Positions 1 through 8,305 of a stretch of DNA of 64,000 nt are shown in pieces. How positions within the stretch are numbered: position 1 is the first letter of the stretch; every line of letters begins with the position of its first letter. The position numbers and the translations under genes were made by a program. A model generated the notes under the pieces. The model was given only the letters and a program-made list of their open reading frames with translations. It was not told the origin of the DNA and did not search any database. The stretch is from Vescimonas fastidiosa (GTDB lineage: Bacteria; Bacillota; Clostridia; Oscillospirales; Oscillospiraceae). The stretch covers positions 310,001 to 374,000 of the forward strand of contig NZ_AP023416.1 of NCBI RefSeq assembly GCF_018326305.1. Direction: 5' to 3'.

Positions 1-468
1 GTCCAGGGGCTGTATGGTGGGAAGGCTGGCAAAGCAGCAGTCCGCCTTGCCGCTGAGCACCGCCTCCTCCAGCTCCGCATTTTCCACAAAGGGCAGCAGC
101 TCGAACTCAATATGGGGGTGTACCTCCCGAAAGGACTTCAGCAGGTACGGCAGCCACTGGATGGACACGCTGCTGAAGGTGGCCACCCGCACCAGGCCCG
201 TGTCCAGACCCCGGAGGTCGGCGGCCTTTTGCTCCAGGCGGCGGGCGTCGTCCCACAGGGCCTGGATATAGGGCAGCAGAGCCCGGCCATCGGCGGTGAG
301 GGTCACGCCGCTGCGGTTTCGGACGAACAGCGGCACCCCCAGCTCGCTCTCCAGGGCGGCCACGGTGTGGCTGACCCCGGACTGGGTGAAGTGCAGCTCC
401 TCCGCCGCCCGGGTAAAGCCCCCGCAGGCCGCCACCGTCAGAAAAACCTGGTATTTTGTCACGCTCAT
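1..468 (-). CDS. LysR-family transcriptional regulator (3' part cut by window edge)
   Basis: The visible 156 residues are the start of a LysR-type regulator. Residues 1-60 carry the winged helix-turn-helix, with FTRAAEELHFTQSGVSHTVAALE-like text read in pieces: AAEELHFTQSGVSH is the recognition region, followed by ELGVPLFVRNRSGVTLT and the linker helix. After about residue 88 the effector-binding domain begins (GLVRVATFSSVSIQWLP) and continues beyond base 1. The ATG at 468 is preceded on the minus strand by AGGAGGGGG at good spacing. LysR proteins usually control a divergent or nearby gene in response to a small molecule; the plus-strand neighbour across 469-836 is only a tiny peptide gene, so the target cannot be named. 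Confidence 0.85.
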   Translation of the reverse strand, partial: MSVTKYQVFLTVAACGGFTRAAEELHFTQSGVSHTVAALESELGVPLFVRNRSGVTLTADGRALLPYIQALWDDARRLEQKAADLRGLDTGLVRVATFSSVSIQWLPYLLKSFREVHPHIEFELLPFVENAELEEAVLSGKADCCFASLPTIQPLD

Positions 469-489
469 GGCGCACCCCCTCCTTTTGAG

Positions 490-680
490 GCTGTCGAAAA
501 ATCCTTCAGATTTTTCCGACAAAAGGTTTGCAGCCTGCTGCGCGCATAATTTTGCCACCTTGCGGCAAAATTCCACACTTGCAGTCTGAGAGGTATTTTT
601 CCCCACGCGCATGTCGCGGTGAAAAATGATTTTAATTTTCCGCGTCTGCGGACGCGAACTCTGCGAGGCTTTTTGGCAGC
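490..680. repeat. Copy A of a roughly 180-bp intergenic repeat
   Basis: Begins with a hairpin (GTCGAAAAATC ... GATTTTTCCGAC), passes through GCGCGCATAATTTT, a short local hairpin, CCACACTTGCAGTCTGAGAGG, TTTTTCCCCACGCGCATGTCG, and ends with GCGTCTGCGGACGCG and CTCTGCGAGGCTTTTTGGC. The same order is found at 15720-15899, 25622-25800 and 45659-45839. With the promoter at 756-784 it fills the 368-base gap between the LysR gene and the small peptide gene. Confidence 0.85.
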
Positions 681-755
681 CTATTGCTTAATTATTATAG
701 CACATCTGCGTGTCAGGCACAAGTAAATTTCATGAAAATGATGAATAACATTCGT

Positions 756-784
756 TTTACAAATTGCTAAGATTCTGCTAATAT
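756..784 (+). promoter_or_regulatory. Sigma-A type promoter of the small peptide gene
   Basis: TTTACA at 756-761, a 17-base spacer, and TAATAT at 779-784. It lies 52 bases before the ATG at 837 and is the only good promoter in this gap on the plus strand. Confidence 0.6.
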
Positions 785-836
785 GAAATCAACCCGAACA
801 GGGAAAACCTGAAATAAGAAAAAGGAGGTCAGAACA

Positions 837-917
837 ATGATCCTGAATGTTATTTTGGCCGCTTTGGCGGGTATTTTGGCAGTGGTGGGTATCGTTTCTG
901 CTGCCACGAAGAGCTAA
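837..917 (+). CDS. 26-residue hydrophobic single-span peptide
   Basis: A short open frame of 26 codons starts at ATG 837 after a textbook AAAGGAGGT at 821-829 and ends at TAA 915-917. The peptide is almost entirely a membrane span (residues 2-23, ILNVILAALAGILAVVGIVS) with a short charged tail ending TKS. It has its own promoter (756-784) and a strong terminator (979-1010), so it is a monocistronic unit of about 220 nucleotides. I do not recognise a family. The size and layout fit a small membrane regulator or a type I toxin-like peptide; no antisense RNA promoter is clear here. Function is not assignable from sequence. Confidence 0.65.
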   Translation: MILNVILAALAGILAVVGIVSAATKS

Positions 918-978
918 GTAAGTACAAGAAGTCTGTTCTTTCCCATAGTAAATTCTTCCCCTCCCCCTCTTAAACAGG

Positions 979-1010
979 AAAAGGACCGCTCCAACGGGAG
1001 CGGTCCTTTT
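979..1010 (+). terminator. Intrinsic terminator after the small peptide gene
   Basis: Perfect 14-bp stem AAAAGGACCGCTCC / GGAGCGGTCCTTTT with loop AACG. The 3' arm ends in TTTT. Confidence 0.85.
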
Positions 1011-1013
1011 CCT

Positions 1014-1080
1014 GCCTGTCGAAGAACCCTTCGGTCTTTGCCGCCTGCGGGCGGCAAACTCTGCGAGGCGCTTTGACAGG
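1014..1080. repeat. Remnant of the 180-bp repeat (both ends, centre deleted)
   Basis: CTGTCGAAGAACCCTTCGG is followed directly by a GCCGCCTGCGGGCGGC hairpin and AAACTCTGCGAGGCGC, matching the left and right ends of copy A with the middle missing. Confidence 0.6.
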
Positions 1081-1088
1081 ATACAATG

Positions 1089-2471
1089 TTAAGCCGGGAT
1101 TTCCGGGCCATTTTCGGGCAGCTTGGAGATCAGGGTGCGGTACAGACGCCGGTAGCACAGCAGGGTCACGCCCAGGGAGAACACCTCCGCAATGGGGTAG
1201 CACCACCAGACCAGGTTGTCGTTGCCCATGCTGTGGCCGATCTGCGCCAGGACGAAGGCCACGGGGATCAGCAGCACCAGCTGGCGGATGAAGGACACGA
1301 TCAGCGAATACATAGACTTGCCCAGGGCCTGGAAACAGCCCCCCAGGGCGATGCAGGCCCCGGCCATGCAGAAGCTCAGGGAGATGATGCGCAGAGCCGG
1401 GATGCCCACGGACATCATGGTGTCCGTGGCCTTGAAAATTTTCAGCAGGGTGCCGGGGAAGAGCTGGAAAATCACCATGCCCAGGACCATCACGCAGGAG
1501 GCATAGACGGTGCTGCGCTTGATGGTCTCGATCATGCGGCGGCGCTGCTGGGCGCCGTAGTTAAAGGCGATGATGGGGATGACGCCGTTATTCAGGCCGA
1601 ACACGGGCATGAACACAAAGCTATTGAGCTTGAAGTAGATACCGAAGGCCGTGGCGGCGGTTTCCCGGGCGGAGTGATAGGTGATGAGGATCTTGTTCAT
1701 CAGGAAGGTCATCACCGAGCCAATAGCCATCATCACCACCGACGGCAGGCCGATGGCGTAAATGCTGCCGATGATGGACCAGTTGGGCCGGAAGCCTCGG
1801 AACACCAGGTGGATCTCCGGATTCTTCTTCAGATTCAGCACCAGGGCAAAGATGCAGGCAAAAACCTGCCCGATGACCGTGGCAACGGCCGCCCCGGCTA
1901 CACCCATCTTGAACACGAAGATGAAAATGGGGTCCAGGATGATGTTGATAACGGCCCCGGTCCCCTGGGTATACATGGAGAGAATGCTGTGGCCGGTGCC
2001 CTGAAGCAGCCGCTCCAGCATCATTTGGCCGAAAATACCCACGGATGCGCCCATGACGATCATCAGATACCGGTTGCCCATCTGAATGATCTCCTCCACA
2101 TCGGTCTGACTGCGGAAATAGAAATCCGACAGGGTCAGACCCAGGACGGCGCACAGGACAAAGCCCACAAAGGCCAGGAACAGGCCGTTCATAGCCACGG
2201 TGTCCGCCCGCTTCTGATCCTTGGCGCCCAGGGCCCGGCCCATAAGGGCGTTGACGCCTACGGCGGTGCCGGAGGCCAGGGAGATCATCAGGTTCTGAGC
2301 CGGGAAGGCCAGAGACACCGCCGTCAGGGACGCCTCGCTGACCCAGGAGACGAACACGCTGTCCACGATGTTATACAGGGCCTGCACCAGCATGGAGATG
2401 ATGATGGGCAGGGACATATTCCATATCAGCTTGTCAATGGGCATGACGCCCAGCTTGTTTTCCTTTTGCAT
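1089..2471 (-). CDS. MATE family multidrug/sodium efflux transporter
   Basis: 460 residues, the usual MATE length. The N-terminal motif PIDKLIWNMSLPIIISMLVQALYN is the start of the first MatE half; AVGVNALMGRALGAKD is the typical loop after the second pair of helices, and the second half repeats the pattern (GLPSVVMMAIGSVMTFLMN, NNGVIPIIAFNYGAQ). Twelve hydrophobic segments are apparent, so it is an inner-membrane antiporter that expels cationic drugs or metabolites using a sodium or proton gradient (family knowledge). The ATG at 2471 follows GGGTAAATGC with a moderate ribosome site AAGAGGG. The gene stands alone. Substrate cannot be deduced. Confidence 0.9.
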   Translation of the reverse strand: MQKENKLGVMPIDKLIWNMSLPIIISMLVQALYNIVDSVFVSWVSEASLTAVSLAFPAQNLMISLASGTAVGVNALMGRALGAKDQKRADTVAMNGLFLAFVGFVLCAVLGLTLSDFYFRSQTDVEEIIQMGNRYLMIVMGASVGIFGQMMLERLLQGTGHSILSMYTQGTGAVINIILDPIFIFVFKMGVAGAAVATVIGQVFACIFALVLNLKKNPEIHLVFRGFRPNWSIIGSIYAIGLPSVVMMAIGSVMTFLMNKILITYHSARETAATAFGIYFKLNSFVFMPVFGLNNGVIPIIAFNYGAQQRRRMIETIKRSTVYASCVMVLGMVIFQLFPGTLLKIFKATDTMMSVGIPALRIISLSFCMAGACIALGGCFQALGKSMYSLIVSFIRQLVLLIPVAFVLAQIGHSMGNDNLVWWCYPIAEVFSLGVTLLCYRRLYRTLISKLPENGPEIPA

Positions 2472-2583
2472 AGCATTTACCCTCTTTGAAACTTCAGACC
2501 CAGCCAGTATAACACCTTTTTAAGGAAAAGAAAAGACAGAAAAAGCTAAAAAACGCAGGCTTTTCCGGCCTTTTTTCCTTGTT

Positions 2584-3735
2584 TTATGCGCTTTCTGCCC
2601 AAAAACGGCGAATTTCCTCCTCCGTGCAGGCGGCGCTGCCCTGGGCGAAGCCGTCCCGTCCGCCGCCCCGGCCATGGAGCTGGGCATTCAGGGCCTTGAT
2701 CAGGGGAGAAATGTCCTGACCCGGGTGGATGACGGCGTATTTGTAGCTGCCGTCCGCTCCGGCGAACACGGCGCACCGGCCCCCGCAGCTCCGGCTCACT
2801 GCGTCGCACAGTCGGCGCACGCTGTCCGACTCCATAGGCGGCTGCACCAGCAGCACATTGCCTGCGTCCCGGTAGTCCTCCGCCAGCCGCTGAAAGCTGC
2901 TCTCCTCCAGGTCCGCACACCGGGCCTTCACCGCCTGCAGCTCCCCCTGCAGCCGCTCCACGGCCTGGGCGGTCTTGCCGGGCTTTACGGACAGGCTCCG
3001 GCCCACAGCGGTGTTCTGCGCCCAGTTCAGGGCCAGGTAATGCAGGGCGCGGCTGCCGCACAGCAGCTCCAGGCGCACGCCGTCCCGGAATTTTTGCCAG
3101 CCGATGAATTTCACCAGCCCCACCTGCCCGGAATAGGCCACATGGGTGCCGCAGCAGGCGCAGCAGTCGGCCCCGGGGAAGCGGGTGATGCGCACCTGGC
3201 CGGTGAGCTCCTTTTTGCTCCGGTAGGGGAGGGCGGCCAGCTCCTGGGCGCTGGGATAGAGGGCCTCAAAGGGGTGGTTTTCCCAGAGGTAGCGGTTGGC
3301 CCGGGCCTCGATGTCCAGCACCCCCTCCCAGGGGATGTCGGCGTTGTAGTCAATGATGACGGACTCCTCGCCCAGGTGGAAGCCGGTGTTGTCGCAGTTA
3401 TAGGCAGCGCAGAGCATTCCGCTGACGATGTGCTCCCCGGAGTGCTGCTGCATATGGTCAAAGCGGCGGGCCCAGTCGATTTCCCCGTGGACGGTCTCGC
3501 CCACCGTCAGAGCCCGGTCGCAGGTGTGGAGAATCACCCCGTCCCGCTCGTGGACATCGGTGACCTTGGCGCCGCCTAAAATCCCATGGTCGGCAGGCTG
3601 GCCGCCCCCCTCGGGATAGAAAGCGGTGCGGTCCAGCTGCACCAGCCACTTTTTCCCCTGGGGACGGCAATCGACCACCACCCCGTCAAATTCCCGCAAA
3701 AACGCATTTTCATAATATAGCTTCACGGTTTCCAT
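2584..3735 (-). CDS. Alanyl-tRNA editing protein, AlaX-L type with DHHA1 domain
   Basis: 383 residues from the ATG at 3735, which has AAAGGAG eight bases upstream; an in-frame ATG 48 bases further out lacks such a site. The protein hydrolyses mischarged Ser- or Gly-tRNA(Ala) in trans (family knowledge). Visible: the beta-barrel start with FYPEGGGQPADHG near residues 40-51, the zinc motif HMQQHSGEH (His98 and His102 form HxxxH), a CGTH site near residue 190, and a C-terminal DHHA1 region with GGRDGFAQG. A helical linker rich in Glu and Gln (about 250-280) separates the two. It resembles the editing half of AlaRS without the synthetase core. Free-standing; a weak terminator-like stem follows near 2557-2577. 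Confidence 0.88.
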   Translation of the reverse strand: METVKLYYENAFLREFDGVVVDCRPQGKKWLVQLDRTAFYPEGGGQPADHGILGGAKVTDVHERDGVILHTCDRALTVGETVHGEIDWARRFDHMQQHSGEHIVSGMLCAAYNCDNTGFHLGEESVIIDYNADIPWEGVLDIEARANRYLWENHPFEALYPSAQELAALPYRSKKELTGQVRITRFPGADCCACCGTHVAYSGQVGLVKFIGWQKFRDGVRLELLCGSRALHYLALNWAQNTAVGRSLSVKPGKTAQAVERLQGELQAVKARCADLEESSFQRLAEDYRDAGNVLLVQPPMESDSVRRLCDAVSRSCGGRCAVFAGADGSYKYAVIHPGQDISPLIKALNAQLHGRGGGRDGFAQGSAACTEEEIRRFWAESA

Positions 3736-3789
3736 GGCGAAAACTCCTTTAATGTAAGATTGAACACCCCCAGTATGCCGCAAAACCGG

Positions 3790-4545
3790 GAGAAATGCAA
3801 GAGGGAAAGGGAAAACAAGCCCACCGCCGGGCGGAGAGGGTCGTCCGCCCCTACACCAAGCAAGGAGATTTGAACAAGCACGGACGGGCGGGGTAGAACC
3901 CCGCCCCTACGCATTTCTTGCAAAAAACTGTCATTGCGAACCAGTGACAGATGTCACTGGTTGTGGCAATCCGTTCCCCCGACCCCATGGCCCCCTTGCC
4001 TAAAGGGGGCTGGCACGGCGAAGCCGTGACTGGGGGATTCTTCCTTGCCCTACGCAAAACTTGATAGCTGATTCTGACGGGGCGTCGAGGACGCCGCCCC
4101 CTACGAAGCTCTATCGTTGAATGGTGCGTAGGGGTCGGCCTCCCGGACGACCCGAAGCGGTTTTCCAACGCACCCACGGCGGGGCACGCGGGCCCCGCCC
4201 TGCAAAGTGTGTGGTTGTAGGGCGGGGTGCCCTCACCCCGCCGCCCGGACTTGCACCGCAACTCATGAAAAAACCCTGTCATTGCGAACCAGTGACAGAT
4301 GTCACTGGTGTGGCAATCCGTTCTCCTTTGGATTTGCACAGGGGTATTACGGATTCCCACGACCAGTCTGCGGACTGGTCTCGGAATGACACGCAAATTC
4401 TTTCGGCTTCCGTCATTGCGAAGCCAGTGCGCACACTGGCTGTGGCAATCCGCATCCCCCGTCCCCATGGCCCCCTTTAGGCAAGGGAGGCTTTTGTGCC
4501 GGGCGGGGCAGAGCCCCGCCCCTACGCATTTATTCCTTCATCTCC
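3790..4545. repeat. Block of short modular palindromic repeats
   Basis: No gene is supported here. The block strings together modules such as GGGCGGAGAGGGTCGTCCGCCC-CTAC, ACGGGCGGGGTAGAACCCCGCCC-CTACGC, CATTGCGAACCAGTGACAGATG...GGCAATCCG (3930-3973 and 4280-4320), GGCACGGCGAAGCCGTGAC (about 4013-4032), GTAGGGGTCGG and CATTGCGAAGCCAGTGCGCACACTGGC...GGCAATCCG (4413-4452). Each module is a hairpin; adjacent modules share CTACG or GGCAATCCG borders. Open frames across this block differ in every frame and are repeat translations. Confidence 0.85.
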
Positions 4546-4552
4546 CCAAAAA

Positions 4553-4578
4553 AAGAGGTGGCCGGGTGGCCACCTCTT
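4553..4578 (-). terminator. Terminator of the hisS-aspS operon
   Basis: Stem AAGAGGTGGCC / GGCCACCTCTT with a 4-base loop. On the minus strand the stem is followed by a run of T (the A run at 4548-4554). Confidence 0.88.
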
Positions 4579-4601
4579 ATAAAACTGCGATTGCGGGGCG
4601 C

Positions 4602-6374
4602 TTACTCCTCCAGCTGACCCACCAGAGCGATATGCAATTCATCTAACTGCTTTTGCTCCACGGTGGAGGGGGCGTCCATCATAACATCCTGGGCGTTCTT
4701 GTTCATGGGGAAGGGGATGATCTCCCGGATGGAGCTTTCGCCGGCCAGGAGCATCACCATCCGGTCCACACCCGGGGCGATGCCTGCGTGAGGGGGCGCA
4801 CCGTAGCAGAAGGCGTTGTACATGGCGGGGAACTTCTTCTTCACATCCTCCTCGCCCAGGCGCACCATCTCAAAGGCCTTGATCATGATCTCCGGGTCAT
4901 GGTTACGCACGGCGCCGGAGGACAGCTCCACGCCGTTGCACACCAGGTCGTACTGGTTGGCCATGATGTCCAGGGGGTCCAGCTCTCCCCGCTCGGCCTT
5001 GAGCAGGGTCTCCATGCCGCCGCTGGGCATGGAGAAGGGATTGTGGCAGAACTCCAGCTCGCCGCTCTCGTCGCCGATCTCGTACATGGGGAAGTCCACG
5101 ATCCAGCAGAACTCGTACCGCTCCTTGTCCATGTGGCCCTCGCAGGCGGCGCCGAAGGTCTTGATCATCACGCCCACGGACTTGGTGGCGCTCTCCCCGG
5201 CGGCTACCACCACCAGCGTGTTCGGCTTCAGGTCCAGGACCTTGGACAGCTCCTCCCGGACAGGCCCCACGAACTTGCCGATGCCCCCGGCCAGCTCGCC
5301 GTTTTCATCCACCTTGAACCAGTAGCCCTTGCTGCCGGACTGCACCTGGCAGTCGGTGAGGAGCTTTTCGATCTGCTTGCGGGTGAGGGTGCAATCGGTG
5401 ATGTCCACCATCTTCACGGTCTGACCCTTGAGGGCGTCAAAGTCGCTGTTTTCAAAGAGCTTCGTAACATTTTTGCAGGTCAAATCAATACGCAGGTCGG
5501 GCTTGTCGGAGCCGTAGGTTTCCATAGACTCCAAATAGGGGATGCGGCGGAAGGGGGCGGAGGAGGCCACGCTGTAGGTGCCGAACTTGGCAAAAATCGG
5601 GGGCAGCACATCTTCCAGCACGGCGAACACATCGTCCTGGGTGGCAAAGGCCATCTCCATGTCCAGCTGATAGAATTCGCCGGGGGAGCGGTCGCCCCGG
5701 GCGTCCTCGTCCCGGAAGCAGGGGGCAATCTGGAAATAGCGGTCAAAGCCGGAGGTCATCAGCAGCTGCTTGAACTGCTGGGGGGCCTGGGGCAGGGCGT
5801 AGAACTTGCCGGGGTGCTTCCGGGCGGGCACCAGGTAGTCCCGGGCGCCCTCCGGGGAGGAGGCGGTGAGGATGGGGGTGGTGATCTCCAGGAAGCCGTG
5901 CTCGGTCATGGCGGCCCGGAGCGCTGCCACCACCTGGCAGCGCAGAATGATGTTCTTCTTCACGGCGGGGTTGCGCAGATCCAGATAGCGGTACTTCAGG
6001 CGGGCGGTCTCGTCGGCCTCCCGGCTGCGGTTGATCTCAAAGGGCAGGCTGTTGTAGCGGCAGCGGCCCAGAATCTCGATTTTATTAGGCACCACCTCGA
6101 TCTCGCCGGTGGCCAGCTTGGGATTCTTACTGGCCCGCTCCCGGACCACGCCCTCCACGCTGATGGTGGACTCCTTGTTCAGCCCCTTGATAATGGCCAG
6201 CATATCCTCGGTCTCGGCCACCACCTGGGTGGTGCCGTAGAAGTCCCGCAGGACCACAAAGGCCAGATTGCTGCCCACCTCCCGGACATTCTCCATCCAG
6301 CCCACGATCTTCACGCTCTTGCCCACATCGGCCAGACGAAGGGCGTTGCAGGTGTGTGTACGCATTTGCATCAT
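4602..6374 (-). CDS. aspS: Aspartyl-tRNA synthetase
   Basis: 590 residues, the bacterial AspRS length. It charges tRNA(Asp) in the cytoplasm. Residues 1-105 are the OB-fold anticodon-binding domain (VGWMENVREVGSNLAFVVLRD). Class II motif 2 is seen in QIAPCFRDEDARGDRSPGEF near residue 220, the bacterial GAD insertion spans about 290-420, and motif 3 is GVDRMVMLLAGESSIREIIPFP near residue 535. The first of two adjacent ATG codons is preferred because AGGAGG sits nine bases before it. The gene follows hisS on the same strand with about 270 bases of repeats between them; a T-box before hisS probably controls both. Confidence 0.96.
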   Translation of the reverse strand: MMQMRTHTCNALRLADVGKSVKIVGWMENVREVGSNLAFVVLRDFYGTTQVVAETEDMLAIIKGLNKESTISVEGVVRERASKNPKLATGEIEVVPNKIEILGRCRYNSLPFEINRSREADETARLKYRYLDLRNPAVKKNIILRCQVVAALRAAMTEHGFLEITTPILTASSPEGARDYLVPARKHPGKFYALPQAPQQFKQLLMTSGFDRYFQIAPCFRDEDARGDRSPGEFYQLDMEMAFATQDDVFAVLEDVLPPIFAKFGTYSVASSAPFRRIPYLESMETYGSDKPDLRIDLTCKNVTKLFENSDFDALKGQTVKMVDITDCTLTRKQIEKLLTDCQVQSGSKGYWFKVDENGELAGGIGKFVGPVREELSKVLDLKPNTLVVVAAGESATKSVGVMIKTFGAACEGHMDKERYEFCWIVDFPMYEIGDESGELEFCHNPFSMPSGGMETLLKAERGELDPLDIMANQYDLVCNGVELSSGAVRNHDPEIMIKAFEMVRLGEEDVKKKFPAMYNAFCYGAPPHAGIAPGVDRMVMLLAGESSIREIIPFPMNKNAQDVMMDAPSTVEQKQLDELHIALVGQLEE

Positions 6375-6474
6375 GGTATTCTTCCTCCTGTTTTGATAAT
6401 GAATTGTATAATTTAAGTTGGATATAACTATAAGTTTTCAAAAATGGCTCCAAAAGGGATGTGATGGGACCCCT

Positions 6475-6640
6475 CATACCGGGCGGACAGGGTCGTCCGC
6501 CCCTACAAGGAATTCCGTAGAGCGGGGTGCCCTCACCCCGCCGCGCCGGGCTTGTACCGCACTACCCGGCAGGGCCCGCGTGCCCTGCCCTACAAAGTGT
6601 TGCGTTACCGGGATCGGGCAGACAGGGTCGTCCGCCCCGT
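6475..6640. repeat. Palindromic repeat block between hisS and aspS
   Basis: Contains GGGCGGACAGGGTCGTCCGCCC-CTAC, GTAGAGCGGGGTGCCCTCACCCCGC, CGGCAGGGCCCGCGTGCCCTGCC-CTAC and a second GGGCAGACAGGGTCGTCCGCCC. These modules lie inside a presumed operon, so they would be transcribed. Confidence 0.8.
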
Positions 6641-6643
6641 ACC

Positions 6644-7999
6644 TCACTCCAAAATCACGGTACCCTTGTTTTTCTCCGCCAGACCCGAGCGAATCAGGTC
6701 CAGAGTCTCGGCAAAGGGCAGCTTGGTCTGCTCGCCGGTTTTCATATCCTTGCAGGCCACCACCCCGGCGGCAATTTCATCGTCGCCCAGGAAGATCACA
6801 TAGGGCACGCCGATCTTATCCGCATAGTTCATCTTGGCCTTGAACTTCTTCTGCTCGGTGTAGAGCTGGGTCCGCACCCCGGCGCCACGGAGCCGGGTGG
6901 ACAGGCTGATGGCCGGGGCCAGGTCCTCTGTCATGGGCAGCACCAGCACATCCGCCGGGGCGGTGGGCAGGTCCGGGTTCAGCATCCCCTGCTCACCCAG
7001 GACATAGAACAGCCGGGTAAGGCCGATGGAAATGCCCACGCCGGGGAGCTGCCGGTCGGTGTAGTACTCGGCCAGATTGTCGTACCGGCCACCGGAGCAG
7101 ACGGAGCCGATCTCCGGGTGGTCCAGGAGGGTGGTCTCGTATACGGTGCCGGTGTAGTAGTCCAGGCCCCGGGCGATGGTCAGGTCCACGGCGAAATTCT
7201 CCTCCGGAACGCCGAAGTCCGCCAGGTACTTGACCACGGTTTTCAGCTCGGAAAGCCCCGTGTCAAACAGCTCGTGCCGGCCCATGTAGCCCTCCAGGGC
7301 CGCCAAAACCTCGGCGTTAGACCCGGTAATGGCGATGAACTTGAGGATCTCCGCCGCCTGGTCCTCCCGCAGCCCGCAGTCGGACAGCAGCAAATCCCGC
7401 ACCTTGTCCGGCCCGATTTTATCCAGCTTGTCCACGGTGCGCATAATGGCCCCGGACTGCTCCGTGAGCCCCAGCATGGCGTAAAAGCCGTTGAGTATCT
7501 TGCGGTTATTTACCCGAATCTGGAACCGCTTCAGCCCCAGGCGGGTAAAGGTCTGGTAAATAATGGAAGGAATCTCCGCCTCGTTGGTGATGTCCAGCTT
7601 GCCGTCGCCGATGACATCAATATCCGCCTGATAAAACTCCCGGAACCGGCCCCGCTGGGCCCGCTCGCCCCGGTAGACCTTGCCGATCTGATACCGGCGG
7701 AAGGGGAAGGACAGCTCGCCGCCGTGGAGGGCCACATACTTGGCCAGGGGCACCGTCAGGTCAAAGCGCAGGGCCAGGTCGGCGTCGCCCTTCTGGAAGC
7801 GGTAGATCTGCTTCTCGGTTTCGCCGCCGCCCTTGGCCAGCAGCACCTCGCTGGCCTCGATGATCGGGGTATCCAGGGGGGTGAAGCCGTAGAGGGCATA
7901 GGTTTCCCGGAGAATTTGCATCATCCGCTCCATCTGCTGCTGAGGCTGCGGCAGCAGCTCCATAAAGCCCGAGAGGGTGCGGGGGGTCATTTTTGCCAT
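6644..7999 (-). CDS. hisS: Histidyl-tRNA synthetase
   Basis: 451 residues; class II synthetase that charges tRNA(His). Motif 1 region near residues 40-60 (YGFTPLDTPIIEASEVL), motif 2 with YQIGKVYRGERAQRGRFREFYQ near 105-125, and the HisRS-specific GLDYYTGTVYE near 280 are all clear. The C-terminal anticodon-binding domain runs from about 335 (PADVLVLPMTEDLAPAISL) to the end. The ATG at 7999 follows AGGAGTAAACGAAC. It is the first gene of hisS-aspS and is directly preceded by a T-box leader, the usual arrangement in Firmicutes. Confidence 0.96.
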   Translation of the reverse strand: MAKMTPRTLSGFMELLPQPQQQMERMMQILRETYALYGFTPLDTPIIEASEVLLAKGGGETEKQIYRFQKGDADLALRFDLTVPLAKYVALHGGELSFPFRRYQIGKVYRGERAQRGRFREFYQADIDVIGDGKLDITNEAEIPSIIYQTFTRLGLKRFQIRVNNRKILNGFYAMLGLTEQSGAIMRTVDKLDKIGPDKVRDLLLSDCGLREDQAAEILKFIAITGSNAEVLAALEGYMGRHELFDTGLSELKTVVKYLADFGVPEENFAVDLTIARGLDYYTGTVYETTLLDHPEIGSVCSGGRYDNLAEYYTDRQLPGVGISIGLTRLFYVLGEQGMLNPDLPTAPADVLVLPMTEDLAPAISLSTRLRGAGVRTQLYTEQKKFKAKMNYADKIGVPYVIFLGDDEIAAGVVACKDMKTGEQTKLPFAETLDLIRSGLAEKNKGTVILE

Positions 8000-8039
8000 G
8001 TTCGTTTACTCCTTTGTGATGAATTTCGATAGACGGAAA

Positions 8040-8280
8040 GAAAAAACGCTCCCGTCCCATGCATTGGGACGAGAGCGTGAAGCTTCGTGGTGCCACCCAA
8101 TTTCGGCCCCAAGGGGGCCCTTTGGCGCTCCTGTTACGGGGAGCGGGCCGTGGATGTTTCCATCCCCGCTGCTGGGGCTGTCTTCTCTCTGTGTGCCGGG
8201 CGCGCTTTCAGCCGGGGCGCGCCTCTCTGCATCGGCGGGGACAGAGCTACTCCTGCTCCGTTATTGCGGTATATCAATTT
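8040..8280 (-). promoter_or_regulatory. T-box leader of hisS-aspS
   Basis: On the minus strand the conserved GGGTGGCACCACG (8086-8098) is followed by a terminator stem ACGCTC..GTCCCA / TGGGAC..GAGAGCGT (8046-8078) and a T run. Upstream GC-rich arms (about 8110-8260) can form stem I and stem II/III. A CAC in GGCACACAGAG near 8200 is a candidate His specifier, but the loop was not folded. T-boxes sense uncharged tRNA and allow read-through when it is abundant. Confidence 0.85.
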
Positions 8281-8305
8281 ATTTTAGCCTATCTCGGCCT
8301 GCTTG

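Noticed and set aside
1086..2489. Long plus-strand open frame opposite the MATE gene
   Set aside because: Low-complexity His/Gly/Gln-rich translation typical of the antisense of a GC-rich gene; the minus-strand MATE protein is unmistakable.
3851..4468. Possible proteins encoded in the 3.8-4.5 kb gap on both strands
   Set aside because: Every frame translates palindromic modules; the same peptide fragments recur in other repeat blocks in different frames, with no ribosome sites.
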